Of a DNA stretch of 64,000 nt, positions 51,301 through 59,960 are shown piece by piece. The notes beneath the pieces are model-generated. The model ran no database searches, was not told the origin of the DNA, and saw only the letters and a list, made by a program, of their open reading frames with translations. The position numbers and the translations under genes are program-made. The DNA lies in contig CP137669.1 of NCBI GenBank assembly GCA_037976565.1, forward strand, positions 35,614,912 through 35,678,911, given 5' to 3'. This DNA is from Mesocentrotus franciscanus (lineage: Eukaryota; Echinodermata; Echinoidea; Camarodonta; Strongylocentrotidae). The first letter of the stretch is position 1, and each line of letters starts with the position of its first letter.

Positions 51301-54300
51301 TAGGGTGGATGTATTATTGGAAATTTTCTTAGGGCAAAAATTGACATTTCTAATATTTTTTTAGTACAGAGCAAATGGAAGGGGATCGGCAAGATACCTC
51401 ACAGAGTTACTAATTTGTGTTTCATTGATCGAAAGTTCAAAAATTCATAACTTTCTTATGTTTAATTGGATTTTGCCCACACTTTCACTGACCTGTTGGG
51501 TTGTACCTATGTCTTATTAATGGCATATTGTGCTTTGTCCTTCAATTGAAATAAAAAAAGATCGAAATCCAACCCAAATAGACAACTGCTCTAAATGAAA
51601 GCAGAAAAATCAGAGAAGCAAACTAATGAAAGTTTTAATTAAATCTGACTAAATATATGAAAGTTATGAATTTTTGAAAGTTGTAATAACTATACGTATG
51701 GGCACTTCAAATTGGCTGAAGCGGTAATGTCAATGTGTTGTAGTGCCGGACTACTTTCCCATCTGTTCCAACGTATAAAATGATTAAAATTTTAAAAATT
51801 CTAAAATTCATGGCTCAGGAGGGTCTATTCTTTTTAGGGGACCTATTTATAATAAATTTTGAGTAGTGCCCCAAGGGAGAAGGAACTTACGGGAAAAAAC
51901 AGAAATTAATGATATTTTTGTACATGGCAAATGGGAGAGTTATCCACGTCCTACGTCACAATCCACTGACCGAACTACCAATTTAAGATTCGCATAGACT
52001 TTAATTTAGTGATCTCATATTTCAAACATTCATAACTTCCTTACTATTGGTCCGATTCATTTCAAACTTTTGCCATTCTGTTTCTGTCATTTTTTTGCTT
52101 TCATACAAATCTACTTATTACAAGGGTTGGCAAAGATCCATTACACCTAAACAATTTGAGCTATTACTTGCCACCTATGTTTATGTTTAATATAGCTATT
52201 ACATTTTATATTTATATAGAAGCTCCATGAAGAATTAATCACTCTCCTTCAGAGTGCTCAATATCAATTAACAAAAGAATGATGACTTACCAATCTTTAC
52301 TGATGTACTTTAAGAGGTAACAGAGGTGACACACAGGGTGCTGTTTTTATTCTGCTAAAATTTGGCAAAAAAATCATTCTGCGTCCATGACTGACAGATT
52401 TGTTAATTTGTTTTTTTTTTGTTTTGTTTTGTTTTGTTGTTGTTTTTTTGGGGGGGTGCTGCAAAGGAATTGAGCTGTGACAAAAGCAATCACTTCAATT
52501 GTTTGTGCAGTAAATGGGAGGGGATCTGCAAGATACCTCAGAGTTGCCAATTTGGTGTTTGATTGATCGCGAGTTCAAAAATTCATAACTTTCCTTTGTT
52601 TAATTGGATTTTGCCCACACTTTCACTGACCTGTTCATCTCATTTTTCTGCTTCTATTAATACCATTTAATAGCAAGGTGCAGAGATGCCAACCAGTACG
52701 ATTTTATCGTATTTAGTATGATAATAAGAGTGAAATACCATAATACGATTTATTTAGTACGATAATAAGAGTAAAATACGATCGCCTCTTATCGCCTCTT
52801 AAAATACGATTTTTCATCTTTCAAAAAAAATTAAAAAAACAATAAAAAAACCATAAAACCCATAAAATTGCGGAATCGCATGGAAACATGTACAAGTAAA
52901 CCCCCGCAACCCCGACAAAAACTTTGCTTTACAACTCTCTCATTAAATGTTAATTAAATGTTAATGAAAGAGCAAACATTTTACTTGACCGTTCTTACCA
53001 GTTAAACATTTTTCTGAAATTTTACTGGCCCAGGCCGGTGGTAGTGTTGAGTTTTCATGAAAATCTGATTTTTCTCACCAGAATCTGATTTTTTAGGATA
53101 TTCAGTCAATTTCGGGGGTCAAGAGGTTGGATTCTCTGAAGGTGGACTTCCCCTTTAATTCTAATTTATAGGACAATTAGATGAAGAATAAAATAAGCAG
53201 ATAAACTGAATGAGCAGGTTGGTGAAAGTTGAGAAGAAATTGAATGGAATGATAAAGTTTATAAATTTTTGAAAGCTGTAGTCACTAGATCTACCAGATA
53301 ATTATGTAAATCTGCTCAAAATAGCGAATACTTGATAGATATCACTTGGGAGAACATAAAAATAAAGTTTCATTTCTCTCCTACAATGCATTACAATATC
53401 TCTTTCTTTGGGTTGTACCTATGTTGTCTTTTTAATGGCATATTGTGCTTTGTCCTTCAATTGAAATTAAAAAAATCCTGGGGGCTGTATTTTTAAAAAG
53501 TCTAACTTCTTGGACATTCCATAGAATCATGAATTAATGCACATTTCTATGGGATGTCCACGAACTTACACTTAATATCATGGTTTCAAGAAACTGGGCC
53601 CCTGATCAGCATAACAATTATTTAAAAATTGTTATTAGTAGCAATACATCATAGTGACATTGCCAATTTTCTCAATTTGAAAACTCAAAGTGTGTAATTA
53701 TTTCAAGTTTCCAAATTTCAAATGTTTAAAGTATTATTCAATTTGTGCAAAATTAACTAATTTTCTATTTCTCCTTTTTTCCTCTCTGCTTTAGAGCATT
53801 TTGTTATCAAGTATTCCTAAAATGTAATCATACGTGATGGTCCATTTATAACGTAGAAGCTCGATATACATCTTGATATCAAGTGCTATGAATAAATGAA
53901 AGACAAAAAAAGTGAATGATTTGATCTTAGGTGTTGACATAGTTTCAATACACATATATGCATTTGAGCTGTTGCTTGACATCTGTATTTATGTTTGTTT
54001 AATCCTTTACATTCTTGTATTTGTATTGAAGCTCTATGACAAATTCAATAATTGAAGAGAAAGACCAGTTCTGGTCATGCGATTGCATTGTGAAAGAAAC
54101 GTTGTGGAATGGATCAGAAAAGGTTGGTCATCTAGCATATAAGTATTGTTATGTACTGCAAGGTTCTGGAATCATCAAAATGATAAGAAATTTGGCCCAG
54201 TCTTGGTAAAGTTACAAGCACTGTACACAGAAAGATGTATATGGGACTACGCGACCACGTGCGCGATATCTATTTGGTCCCAATAGATATAATAATTTAC

Positions 54301-56465
54301 CAAATATATCAATTAGTAGGTGGTTTCCGACTTTCCCGGCAAAATTTGTATCATCACGTATTAGTCAAAACATATTCTTACACATGATTGGTAATGAGAG
54401 CTTCCATTTCATTTTTTTGAGAGAGGGGCGTTTCCAAAACTGGTCTTTACCTTTAATTTCTCTTCTTAAAATGATAAATATTAATTAACAAAAGAATTTA
54501 TTCAAATGGAAACTCAAAGAAAATGATTTGTGTTATCACTGTAGCAAAACTGGTACCATAATGCAATTATTTTTAATGCAAAAAGATTTATCCATTTTGG
54601 AATGATATTGAAATATTATTATGTAACTCTTTCTGCAGAAATTTTAAATTCTCACCCATTTGTGTTGTATATGGTTTTCATGACGCAAAGGAAATTGTTA
54701 CAAATATTAATTTACAACTCCATTATGCTTTATTTGCAATTTATAAAGTGAGTGTTGTAAATAAATTTAATAAAAATGTAGCAACGAAAATAATAGGGAA
54801 ATATTTCTTGCATATGTTAAAATATAGTCTAGAAGTTAAAGAAAATAAAACTAAGAAAATAGATGCGAATACTACTAAGTGGATGAAGATTTACAGGAAA
54901 CGTAAATATAGATATATAATTTGATCTTATTTAAACATGTGATGATTTTCTTGTTGTAAATAATTATGTATGATGTCGTCCATGATTTTGTATCTGAATA
55001 AAGATTTTATAAAAAGAAAATAACAAAAGAATGATGACTTACCAATCTGTACTGATGTACTTTTAGAGGTATCAGAGGTGACACACAGGGTACAATCTAG
55101 CAAACTCACAGGATTTGACTTATATGTTTTCATTCCACTAAAAAATTTCCAAAACGATTGTTGCAGTGATGTTTTCTTTTATTTTGTCACTCAACCATGT
55201 GCAATTAAGGAATTTAATTGGTCTGTGACAAAAACAAACTTGTTTTTGCGCAGTTTAATTAATTTTTAACCAAATTTGGTAATCATTTACTTTAGATCAG
55301 AAATGTGAATGAGCAAGGTAATTTCCTGATGCTGATACATCGTACATGTTACTTGATACAAATACCCATCATTTCTATTTCTAAAGAAATCATACTTGCT
55401 TGATTACAAAAAAATGAATACCTAACTTGATGCACCTTTGAACAATGAATGACAGAATTCCTACAAAATCTTGCCTTCAAAATCATCAAAACAACTAGCT
55501 TTGTTGTGGTTAAATGTTTTCATTTTTGAGGAAAAAATCACCTAACAGTAAAGAGCAAATATAAACCCCTTTTGTTTTAATTCACATTCCAAACATATTT
55601 TGAGTATTCACCATGAATTTTTTTATATAATGGTAATTTGTGACACATGTAGACTCTTTGTAGAGGTGTCATGGTCGAGTGGATACGTCACAGACTGTTG
55701 ATCACAAGGTCCGCGGTTCGAGTCCCGCCGCGGCACTAATGTCCTTTGGCAAGACATTGATCTACATTTGCCACTCTCCACTAAAATACGTGAATTTTTG
55801 CTTTTGTATATATCTATTTTAAGGCTACAAATGGCTCTCCATAATATTTAAGACAAGTTCGACTTAGGATCTTTGTGAAACACCCCCCTGGCCCTGTAGC
55901 CTGGCCTAATATATATTGTAATCTAAACCAGAGCTGCTCATGCCACGCAGTAATGATGATGTCATGTTTAATATCTTCACTCTTGTTTACGATTCATTTT
56001 TAATTATTGACAAATTAAACAGTCCGTGCAGTCTCGTTGGTGATTTTATTGACTTGTCAGTAAATTGAAATATGTGCAAATATGGGTTGAAGGCCATAAG
56101 GCATAATGTTCCTCTCATTTTTTTCCCTTTTTTTATTTTTATAAACCTGCATTTTTTTCTAAAGCCATAAGGAAATTAGCTCTATGTAAATATGCCCTTT
56201 TAGCACTCAGCAAATGTGGCCTTAACACTAGTGAACACTTCATTCAAAGATTTGAAATATTGATGACTATGTTTTCAATTTGCACAGCAGAAAGTTTGGA
56301 TGGGAGAGAAATTGAAATGACTTTTATTCTGTTTTTTTTTTATTTCAGAGAGCAGTAAGGACCAGAGAGGATCTTCCAAGGGTGGATGCAAACATCAAAC
56401 AGAAGCATGTGAAGAGACTGGAAGACCAAGACCTGCAAGATGTGGAACAGGCACTAAAAGGCTGA
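33605..56465 (+). CDS. DDX28: DDX28, mitochondrial DEAD-box RNA helicase (13 coding exons)
   Basis: DDX28 is an ATP-dependent RNA helicase of mitochondrial RNA granules needed for large mitoribosomal subunit assembly. Coding exons: 33605-33697, 35309-35596, 36165-36305, 37061-37264, 37800-37868, 38641-38722, 39449-39555, 40121-40231, 41258-41354, 42406-42557, 43192-43284, 43896-44048, 56349-56465. They join in phase to 568 residues (human about 540). Motifs: Q motif ending PTSIQ (149-174), AETGSGKT (191-198), Ia PVGEL (233-237), TPG (282-284), DESD in place of DEAD (306-309), GAT (349-351), VFCN (416-419), SDIASRGVD (468-476), HRAGRVGR (497-504). Family-specific matches include [33 protein letters not shown] and [15 protein letters not shown]. 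The N-terminus is Arg-rich and free of acidic residues after Glu2, as expected of a mitochondrial presequence. Human DDX28 is intronless as I recall; this gene is intron-rich. A nested antisense gene lies in the last intron. Confidence 0.93.
34605..34776. mobile_element. Hairpin element in DDX28 intron 1
   Basis: ATGATCTATCCGC and GCGGATAGATCGTAT, AGGCTGTGTGTATCTATTGCAC and GTGCGATAGATACACACAGC, and the outer ACAAATGATGCATG and CATGCATCATTTG are all paired in inverse order. It is a foldback MITE of about 170 bases with no coding capacity. Confidence 0.75.
36035..36135. repeat. CT microsatellite before DDX28 exon 3
   Basis: CT/CTTT runs end about 30 bases before the TTTCAG acceptor at 36164 and may supply part of its polypyrimidine tract. 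Confidence 0.9.
36440..36749 (-). mobile_element. tRNA-derived SINE (family C)
   Basis: On the minus strand the head reads GGCGAGTTGGCTCAGTCGGT and later CCGGGTTCGAATCCCACCC, good A- and B-box matches of a tRNA. A body follows with AGCCTGCGTTGTGTGCC, TCCGTCCCTCGGATAGGACG and AACCCACTGCACTATTCG. The tRNA acceptor stem is not closed, so it is a SINE and not a tRNA gene. It lies in DDX28 intron 3. Confidence 0.8.
38735..38940. repeat. 'GACCACCTGTCTA' family repeat, copy 3
   Basis: It begins GAAACCTGCTTTAGCAACCA, has the modules AAGACCACCTGTCTGTACAG and TAAAGACCACTTTT, and ends ACAAGTTTCACTG. It is collinear with the copy at 2306-2480. It lies in DDX28 intron 6. Confidence 0.6.
39663..39910 (+). 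pseudogene. Duplicated DDX28 exon 7, split by an insertion
   Basis: Positions 39663-39718 copy the acceptor and first half of exon 7 (CAGG, then TTT-AGC-AGC), encoding [16 protein letters not shown]. Positions 39862-39910 copy the second half (ATGCTGCATGATAGCTCAAT) and carry a stop. About 143 bases between them end in ACCGGTATATAAATCCAATT plus an ATT run, like a retroelement 3' tail. Most changes in the first half are synonymous or conservative. It is no longer usable as an exon. Confidence 0.8.
41366..41845. repeat. GATTTT hexanucleotide-like repeats
   Basis: Several clusters of TTTGATTTTGATTTTGATTT and variants lie in DDX28 intron 9, starting within about 15 bases of the exon 9 donor. Simple-sequence expansion without coding meaning. 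Confidence 0.8.
42005..42262. repeat. CT-rich microsatellite before DDX28 exon 10
   Basis: CTCTCT and CTGTCTGT runs about 145 bases upstream of the exon 10 acceptor. A long Ser/Leu frame through it is an artefact of the repeat. Confidence 0.85.
44040..44056 (+). promoter_or_regulatory. Non-canonical GC donor of the last DDX28 intron
   Basis: Exon 12 must end at ATCGAG, because homology runs through VNKIE and resumes in exon 13 as [10 protein letters not shown]. The next bases are GCGAGT, a GC-AG type donor that otherwise fits the consensus well. The nearest GT alternative (CTG/GTCAAT, 44031/44032) would keep frame but lose five conserved residues. Without splicing, the frame stops at 44094-44096. 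Confidence 0.7.
44620..45135. repeat. Pair of inverted modules enclosing CpG-richer DNA
   Basis: GCACAAGCAGACGATGTCCC near 44626 is the inverse of GGGATGTCGTCTGCTTGTGC near 45113. A perfect CRE palindrome, GTGACGTCAC, lies at about 44600-44609 just outside. It may be a degraded DNA transposon of about 0.5 kb. It lies at the start of DDX28 intron 12. Confidence 0.45.
45734..45891. mobile_element. Foldback MITE family D, copy 1
   Basis: The ends GGGACCCATTTCACAAAGC and TTTTGTGAAATGCGGCCC are inverse. The interior holds CAGTGACAAATCTGCTGATA and AGCTTATAA. A close copy is at 59421-59568 and a more distant one at 61463-61600. Confidence 0.75.
45925..46052. mobile_element. Hairpin element, about 128 bases
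   Basis: Inverse pairs: TGATCTGAATCA with TGATTCTGATCA, and GTCCCCAATCAAC with GTTGATTGGGGAC. It adjoins family D copy 1 and shares its GGGCCCCAT-type start, so it may be a relative. Confidence 0.6.
46373..46882. repeat. Direct repeat, two copies of about 228 bases
   Basis: 46373-46600 and 46654-46882 share long identical runs (GGGTGTAGATAGATGTGCAG, GATATGTAGATGGAGGGAGA, GAGACAGGATGTCACATGAT) with a few substitutions. The spacer contains CCCCCTGGACAGTCACCCCC. Non-coding; the frames across it are artefacts. Confidence 0.9.
47386..47858. mobile_element. Non-autonomous hAT-like transposon with 8-base target duplication
   Basis: The element starts TAGTGCTGTGATC and ends GATGTTACAACACTA, imperfect terminal inverted repeats. 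It is flanked on both sides by ATTTGTGC (47378-47385 and 47859-47866), the 8-base target duplication typical of hAT elements. Subterminal modules AACCGTCCGG and CCGTCCGGTTTTGAC recur in both halves. The 473 bases contain no transposase. Confidence 0.85.
48545..49010. mobile_element. Family B long-inverted-repeat element, copy 2
   Basis: The left end has AGAAAGTAGAAAATCAGAGA; the right end has TTTGCCATTCTGTTTCTC and TTTTCTG. Interior modules GTAGTGCCCCAAGAGAGAAG and CACAATCCAGTGACAGAATT match copies at 8938-9455 and 51585-52130. It ends about 40 bases before the stop of the nested Ig gene, so it may lie in that gene's 3' UTR. Confidence 0.65.
49052..50125 (-). CDS. Two-Ig-domain type I membrane protein, single coding exon, nested in DDX28 intron
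   Basis: Not a gene I recognise by name. The first ATG in the frame is at 50125 and gives 357 residues (the open frame extends upstream without an ATG to a TAA). A signal peptide with hydrophobic core [15 protein letters not shown] is at residues 20-34. The first Ig-like domain has Cys54 and Cys97 and the hallmark DQGTY at 110-114. The second has Cys144, Cys160 and a Cys-rich end (CCSS at 208-211, [10 protein letters not shown] at 220-229). A Thr/Ser-rich stalk (about 243-290) leads to one membrane helix, [19 protein letters not shown] (294-312), and a 45-residue basic cytoplasmic tail without a clear ITAM or ITIM. Possible N-glycosylation at NKT 90, NCS 96, NGS 176 and NCS 286. The coding part has no introns and lies antisense to DDX28. 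A CTCTAAATCAG acceptor at 50137-50138 implies an upstream exon. Likely a cell-surface recognition or adhesion protein; the ligand is unknown. Confidence 0.8.
   Translation of the reverse strand: MCSLISKLQELFYKCIKASTFILLITVIALSTCNSRILNAMEGEGAQLNFPYPCDSTKVTLQHGYKAPFHISTNPEATSLAQNQILKNQNKTKNDNCSIHLTINPVSRHDQGTYILTAYKNGVMVPEYPRIGLRVNHPPGKPSCRTSTEYIDRDWATLQCTAPAGTLPGQIVCYQNGSRVPPLTVPSVNTGTLHQSMLARLIAGNVICCSSLAELTKDRCECMDCGWDPVLNGAVVDIPEPCPTVSLTESSTTIYNPTKDRKTPTLTSDLITEQSRETINSYSSTNCSKNWEHGIISILLVITILNALLIYWSRKDKRFFTKLHTNKRMECSPQTMTNKKCSAQEFSRLSSRDEQIA
51040..51500. mobile_element. Long-inverted-repeat element related to family B
   Basis: The left arm contains GTGAAAGTTTAAACAATATC and AGGAAAGTTATACATTT; the right arm has AAATTCATAACTTTCTTATG and CCCACACTTTCACTGACCTG in inverse order. 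The interior has GATACCTCACAGAGTTAC. A partial second copy of the right half is at 52500-52660. Confidence 0.6.
51585..52130. mobile_element. Family B long-inverted-repeat element, copy 3
   Basis: The left arm reads GAAAGCAGAAAAATCAGAGA and later GAAAGTTATGAATTTTTG. The right arm reads CATTCATAACTTCCTTAC and CATTTTTTTGCTTTCAT. The interior has TAGTGCCCCAAGGGAGAAGG and CTACGTCACAATCCACTGAC. It lies upstream of the nested Ig gene. Confidence 0.65.
52291..52345 (-). other. Candidate non-coding first exon A of the Ig gene
   Basis: On the minus strand TACATCAGTAAAGATTG is followed by the strong donor GTAAGTCATC (boundary 52291/52290). The upstream frame has a stop, so it would be a 5' UTR exon joining the acceptor at 50137-50138. 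It is the diverged twin of the candidate at 55043. The exon start is unknown. Confidence 0.3.
53478..53594. mobile_element. Hairpin element
   Basis: ACTTCTTGGACATTCCATAGAA pairs in inverse order with TTCTATGGGATGTCCACGAACT, and CTGGGGGCTGTATTT with AAACTGGGCCCC is partly inverse. Small foldback remnant in DDX28 intron 12. Confidence 0.55.
55043..55133 (-). other. Candidate first exon B of the Ig gene
   Basis: On the minus strand an ATG at 55133 opens [14 protein letters not shown] and runs through [16 protein letters not shown] to the donor ATTG/GTAAGTCATC (55043/55042). The phase fits the acceptor at 50137-50138: joining gives an in-frame ARLK before Met1 of the nested Ig gene. The extension would bury the signal peptide, so a 5' UTR role is as likely. 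There is no transcript evidence. Confidence 0.3.
55664..55795 (+). mobile_element. tRNA-derived SINE (family E)
   Basis: The head carries GTCATGGTCGAGTGGATACG and GGTTCGAGTCCCGCCGCGGC, with an anticodon-like loop between them. The 5' and 3' acceptor strands do not pair, and a SINE-like body (GTCCTTTGGCAAGACATTGA, TTGCCACTCTCC) follows. A working tRNA gene is therefore unlikely. Confidence 0.65.
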
Positions 56466-57432
56466 AGATTGTCAAACAGGGATCTGTCTGGTCTAGTATA
56501 GGCCTCTGAATCAGAAAGTCCAGAATCATGTCAGCTAGGAGACTATCATCATCTATCATCATGGCAGACATTAACCCTTTTCATGCCGTAAGCAGAAAAT
56601 CCTGCCCAAGATATGCCATGATGAATGTGATGTTTGGGTCAAGAAAAGGTTATTTTTTTGTTCAGAAACTAAAGCGGGCAATGTCTTTTGAAGGTTACAG
56701 TCCTCGACCTTGTTTATATATCCGGCCGGCATTTTTAAAGATCTCTTTATCCCTCGGACACGACCTCTCAGTGTACATAATGTGTGTACACTTTTCTTTC
56801 ACTCACTTTCACAGGAAAAAAGCTTGCAAAACTTGCTCATAAAACTTGCGCAATGTACCAGTGGTTATCGCGCTATGTAAACTGTTCACATTGATTATTG
56901 TAAGTGCATACAGCTATATCATGCACGAGATGAACTCACCGTACCATACATTTGGAATTATCACATGCACCTAAATGAGCACATGGTGATCGATGCACTC
57001 ATACCACGACTTGTACAATCCATCAAAACTTTGTGTTGTTGGTTGTCAGTCTAGTCAAGTGGAGAGAAATAAGGCTTGGTCGAGTGTGTTTCGGCAGGTG
57101 CTTCAGATCTCCTGTGATATTTCCAATTTTATAGATATTTTTGTGAGTGTTTTCTCCTTTCAAGAAACGTGTATGCTTCATAGATTTTAATCTTTCGTAA
57201 TACATGTACTTATATTACTTGCTTTGGTGGCTGTAAACATTAGTTTTGTTTAACAATGTCCCTGTACTAGTGCTGTAAACATACGGTACAGTATAGTGTT
57301 ACTAGTGTATAGTTCGTAAGTCACTAGTACCAATGCCATTGTCAGCATGCATCTATATTTTGCAAACGACTTCTGCAAACAAGAAACAAACAAACATGAA
57401 TGAAGAAGTGATATTCGTTTGATGATGATTGT

Positions 57433-57560
57433 TTTACTCGACTGCAAAGAAAGCATATGCTTGTAAGTAAAGGGGACCTACGGCTTTCGGTCCTGTCCGA
57501 GGGCACTTGGTAATGAGGATTAATGCCTCACCAAAGGGCACAAGGGCATTGACTTGGTTT
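57433..57560 (-). mobile_element. Truncated SINE family A, copy 2
   Basis: It reads, on the plus strand, TTACTCGACTGCAAAGAAAG, then GGTAATGAGGATTAATGCCT and CAAAGGGCACAAGGGCATTG. This matches the body and tail of the copy at 59961-60148 but lacks the tRNA-like head. Confidence 0.75.
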
Positions 57561-57953
57561 CATTTTATTTTATTTCCATTTCAATTACAATGTAAAGCAT
57601 CAACTATGAGAGCCTGTTACGAGCAATCATATTAACATGCCAAGACATTATCACATGTAGACCTTACCGAAAAGTTGTATTTGACCATTTCTCCCATATC
57701 CAGCCAAACAACTTTCCCGGTATCTAGATTGGTGCCCGTCCCAATATGGCCGATTAAACAAGGTCAAACTGTATTCCTGTGGGTGATAACACTGATATAT
57801 ATGTTATATTCAAGAATCAAAGAATAATAATGCAAAATTTAACTGTTGAAAGTGCATTAACCATCACTCTTGGCAAACCTAGTGGCATGGAATTCAGGAC
57901 TCAATTACCTGCAGTCCATAATGAAAAGATATCATGAATGATATCAGTTCCCT

Positions 57954-57977
57954 GGGGAGGGGGGAGGGGGGAGGGGG
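57954..57977 (+). other. G-quadruplex-forming run
   Basis: Four runs of four to six G separated by single A residues. It is on the DDX28 sense strand and, if the poly(A) signal at 58048 is used, would be in the mRNA 3' UTR. Confidence 0.7.
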
Positions 57978-58261
57978 CAACACTACTAAGATTTTAGATC
58001 CCCTCCCTCCTTTTCTTTTGTATTAGAAAATTTAAGAATTTTGTCAAAATAAAGAGAGAAGACTGTTTTTATATCTCAAAATTATTATGCTTCCAATACA
58101 GCCGTCAACACTGGACGTAACCATTTCTTTTTGTTATGAAGAGAATGGAAAATTAGTAATATCTGCCATTGTTATATATGTACTGCATTTAAATCAAATA
58201 TTTAATAGAATTCAATTTTATTGCAGAAGTGGTTCTATCTACATGCATTTATTATTTGTGT

Positions 58262-58282
58262 CACTCCCTCGAGATCGAGATC

Positions 58283-58316
<34 letters not shown>

Positions 58317-58330
58317 GAGAGAGAGAGAGG
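58262..58330. repeat. GA microsatellite
   Basis: GATCGAGATCGAGA leads into a nearly pure GA run; the frame through it is an artefact. Confidence 0.95.
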
Positions 58331-59420
58331 CCTTGATGGCACTACGCAATGTGCACTAGCCTAATTAGCTATCAATTTATCTGATAAAAATCTTTTAAAA
58401 ACCATTAACTTGCCCAGTGCTTGCCCAACATAGCAAAAACTATAAAGTAAGCTGGATTCCATTCATGAAGTTGTTATCAAACATATGAGGAGAATTTAAC
58501 GGATTACTACTACCAGAAGTTCGAAGGATTGCACCCGATTTGTCCAATGCACCATTGGTGTACACCAATTCACCCGTTGCCTACGGGCACCAGGTGGTCC
58601 CTGTATTAAGCCTATGGGACTTTGAAAATGTAGTACCGATAGTCAACGGGTTAAATGTGAGATAGTGTATGAAATCAACCTGGGAAACAAACATGCAGCA
58701 TCATTCTCATCAAAGTAGTAAAACACTGTACACAACATTTTATTTAACTTGGCGATCAATACTTTTATTTTTCACAATGAAGTACTATGAAACATTACAA
58801 TTTTCATGAGATGACTATATTACAGCCACAAGATATTGGTTCCAGAGATGAACACATTCTATCAACAATTTGATTGCAATTATAGCGTGGATAAAAACGT
58901 GAATAATACTACTGATATGAACACAAGAGTGTTATTGATTATACATTGAATTCTATGGCTCTATCCAAAAAGGTGACATCTTGATGTGATTAGCAAGATT
59001 TGAGATTAAAAGTACTATTAAACATTTTAAAGGGGAAGTTCACCTTGACATTAAGTTGGTTTAATAGAAGCAGAAAATAAGAGAAACAGAAAGTTTGAGC
59101 AAAGTCCAATTAAACATACAAAAGTTGTGAAATTTGATGCTGCAGTTGATTTAACACAAGAAGTTCATATGATCTGTACTAAACAAAGTTTAGTATTTCT
59201 ATTTTCTCGAAAGAAAATTTCCAATTATACATGCACCCGAGATATAATCATTGCACATATGTTCTAACACAACCCCTGTATGAAACCAGTCTATTCCTTC
59301 ATCAAGAACCAAGACTATGAAAATGTATAAAATGTATTACGGTTTGTTTCTGGTGACATTGTCAACATCTCTTGGCAAACTCTCACACTTCCTCAAGCAA
59401 AAACATGAGGCAGTTGATCA

Positions 59421-59568
59421 GGGACCCATTTCACAAAGCCTTTTTTCAATGACAAATTACAAAAATCAGTGACAAATCTGCTGATAACCAATCAGAAGCA
59501 AGGATTTCACTAGCTTATAACAAAAACTGTTATTTGTCACTGATGACAAGTGTTGTGAAATGGGGCCC
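59421..59568. mobile_element. Foldback MITE family D, copy 2
   Basis: GGGACCCATTTCACAAAGC at the left and GTTGTGAAATGGGGCCC at the right are inverse. The interior is nearly identical to 45734-45891 (for example ACAAATCTGCTGATAACCAA and AGCAAGGATTTCACTA). Confidence 0.8.
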
Positions 59569-59960
59569 AGATGATCAGTTTACCTGAAACATTACAATGG
59601 TGATTCAAAAATCAATTTCTAAAGATTTAAAACACAGAAGCAGCCTGTTTACAATATTAAATAGTACCTTTAAACAACTAAATCTGGGAAAGATAATGTG
59701 AGCAGTGTAGCGTGATTCAATAAGTTGGAAGATGGAAGATGGAAAATTGTGCACATATCACATAAATGTTTGTGACCTCAGTTGACTGCCCATGTATGAA
59801 TTCAAATAAATACATTTAAGATTAAATACTTTAGCAGAAAATAGTTGTATGGCAAATGAGCTCTACAGAGGGCGCATGGCAAAACAATAGTGTGAGAATT
59901 TGGGATGACAAAAGATATTTCTCAGAGACCTCCTCATGCCCTAGTTAGTAGTGGTGGTTA

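Larger units (their letters stand above)
51498..55097. repeat. Diverged tandem duplication in the DDX28 last intron
   Basis: Landmarks occur twice in the same order. GGGTTGTACCTATGT with ATGGCATATTGTGCTTTGTC is at 51498 and 53410. The GAGCTRTTRCTTGMC segment is at 52160 and 53965. AACAAAAGAATGATGACTTA plus the following block is at 52270 and 55022. The second copy is longer through insertions near 54.1-55.0 kb. No gene lies in the duplicated stretch except the possible first exons noted separately. Confidence 0.7.
56466..58100 (+). other. Probable DDX28 3' UTR
   Basis: Downstream of the TGA at 56463-56465 I see no splice-flanked coding text. An AATAAA at 58048-58053 is a candidate poly(A) signal. 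A SINE remnant (57433-57560) and a G-run (57954-57977) lie inside. The true end of the transcript is not known. Confidence 0.35.

Noticed and set aside
55664..55737. A tRNA gene
   Set aside because: The acceptor strands are not complementary and the sequence continues into a SINE-like body.
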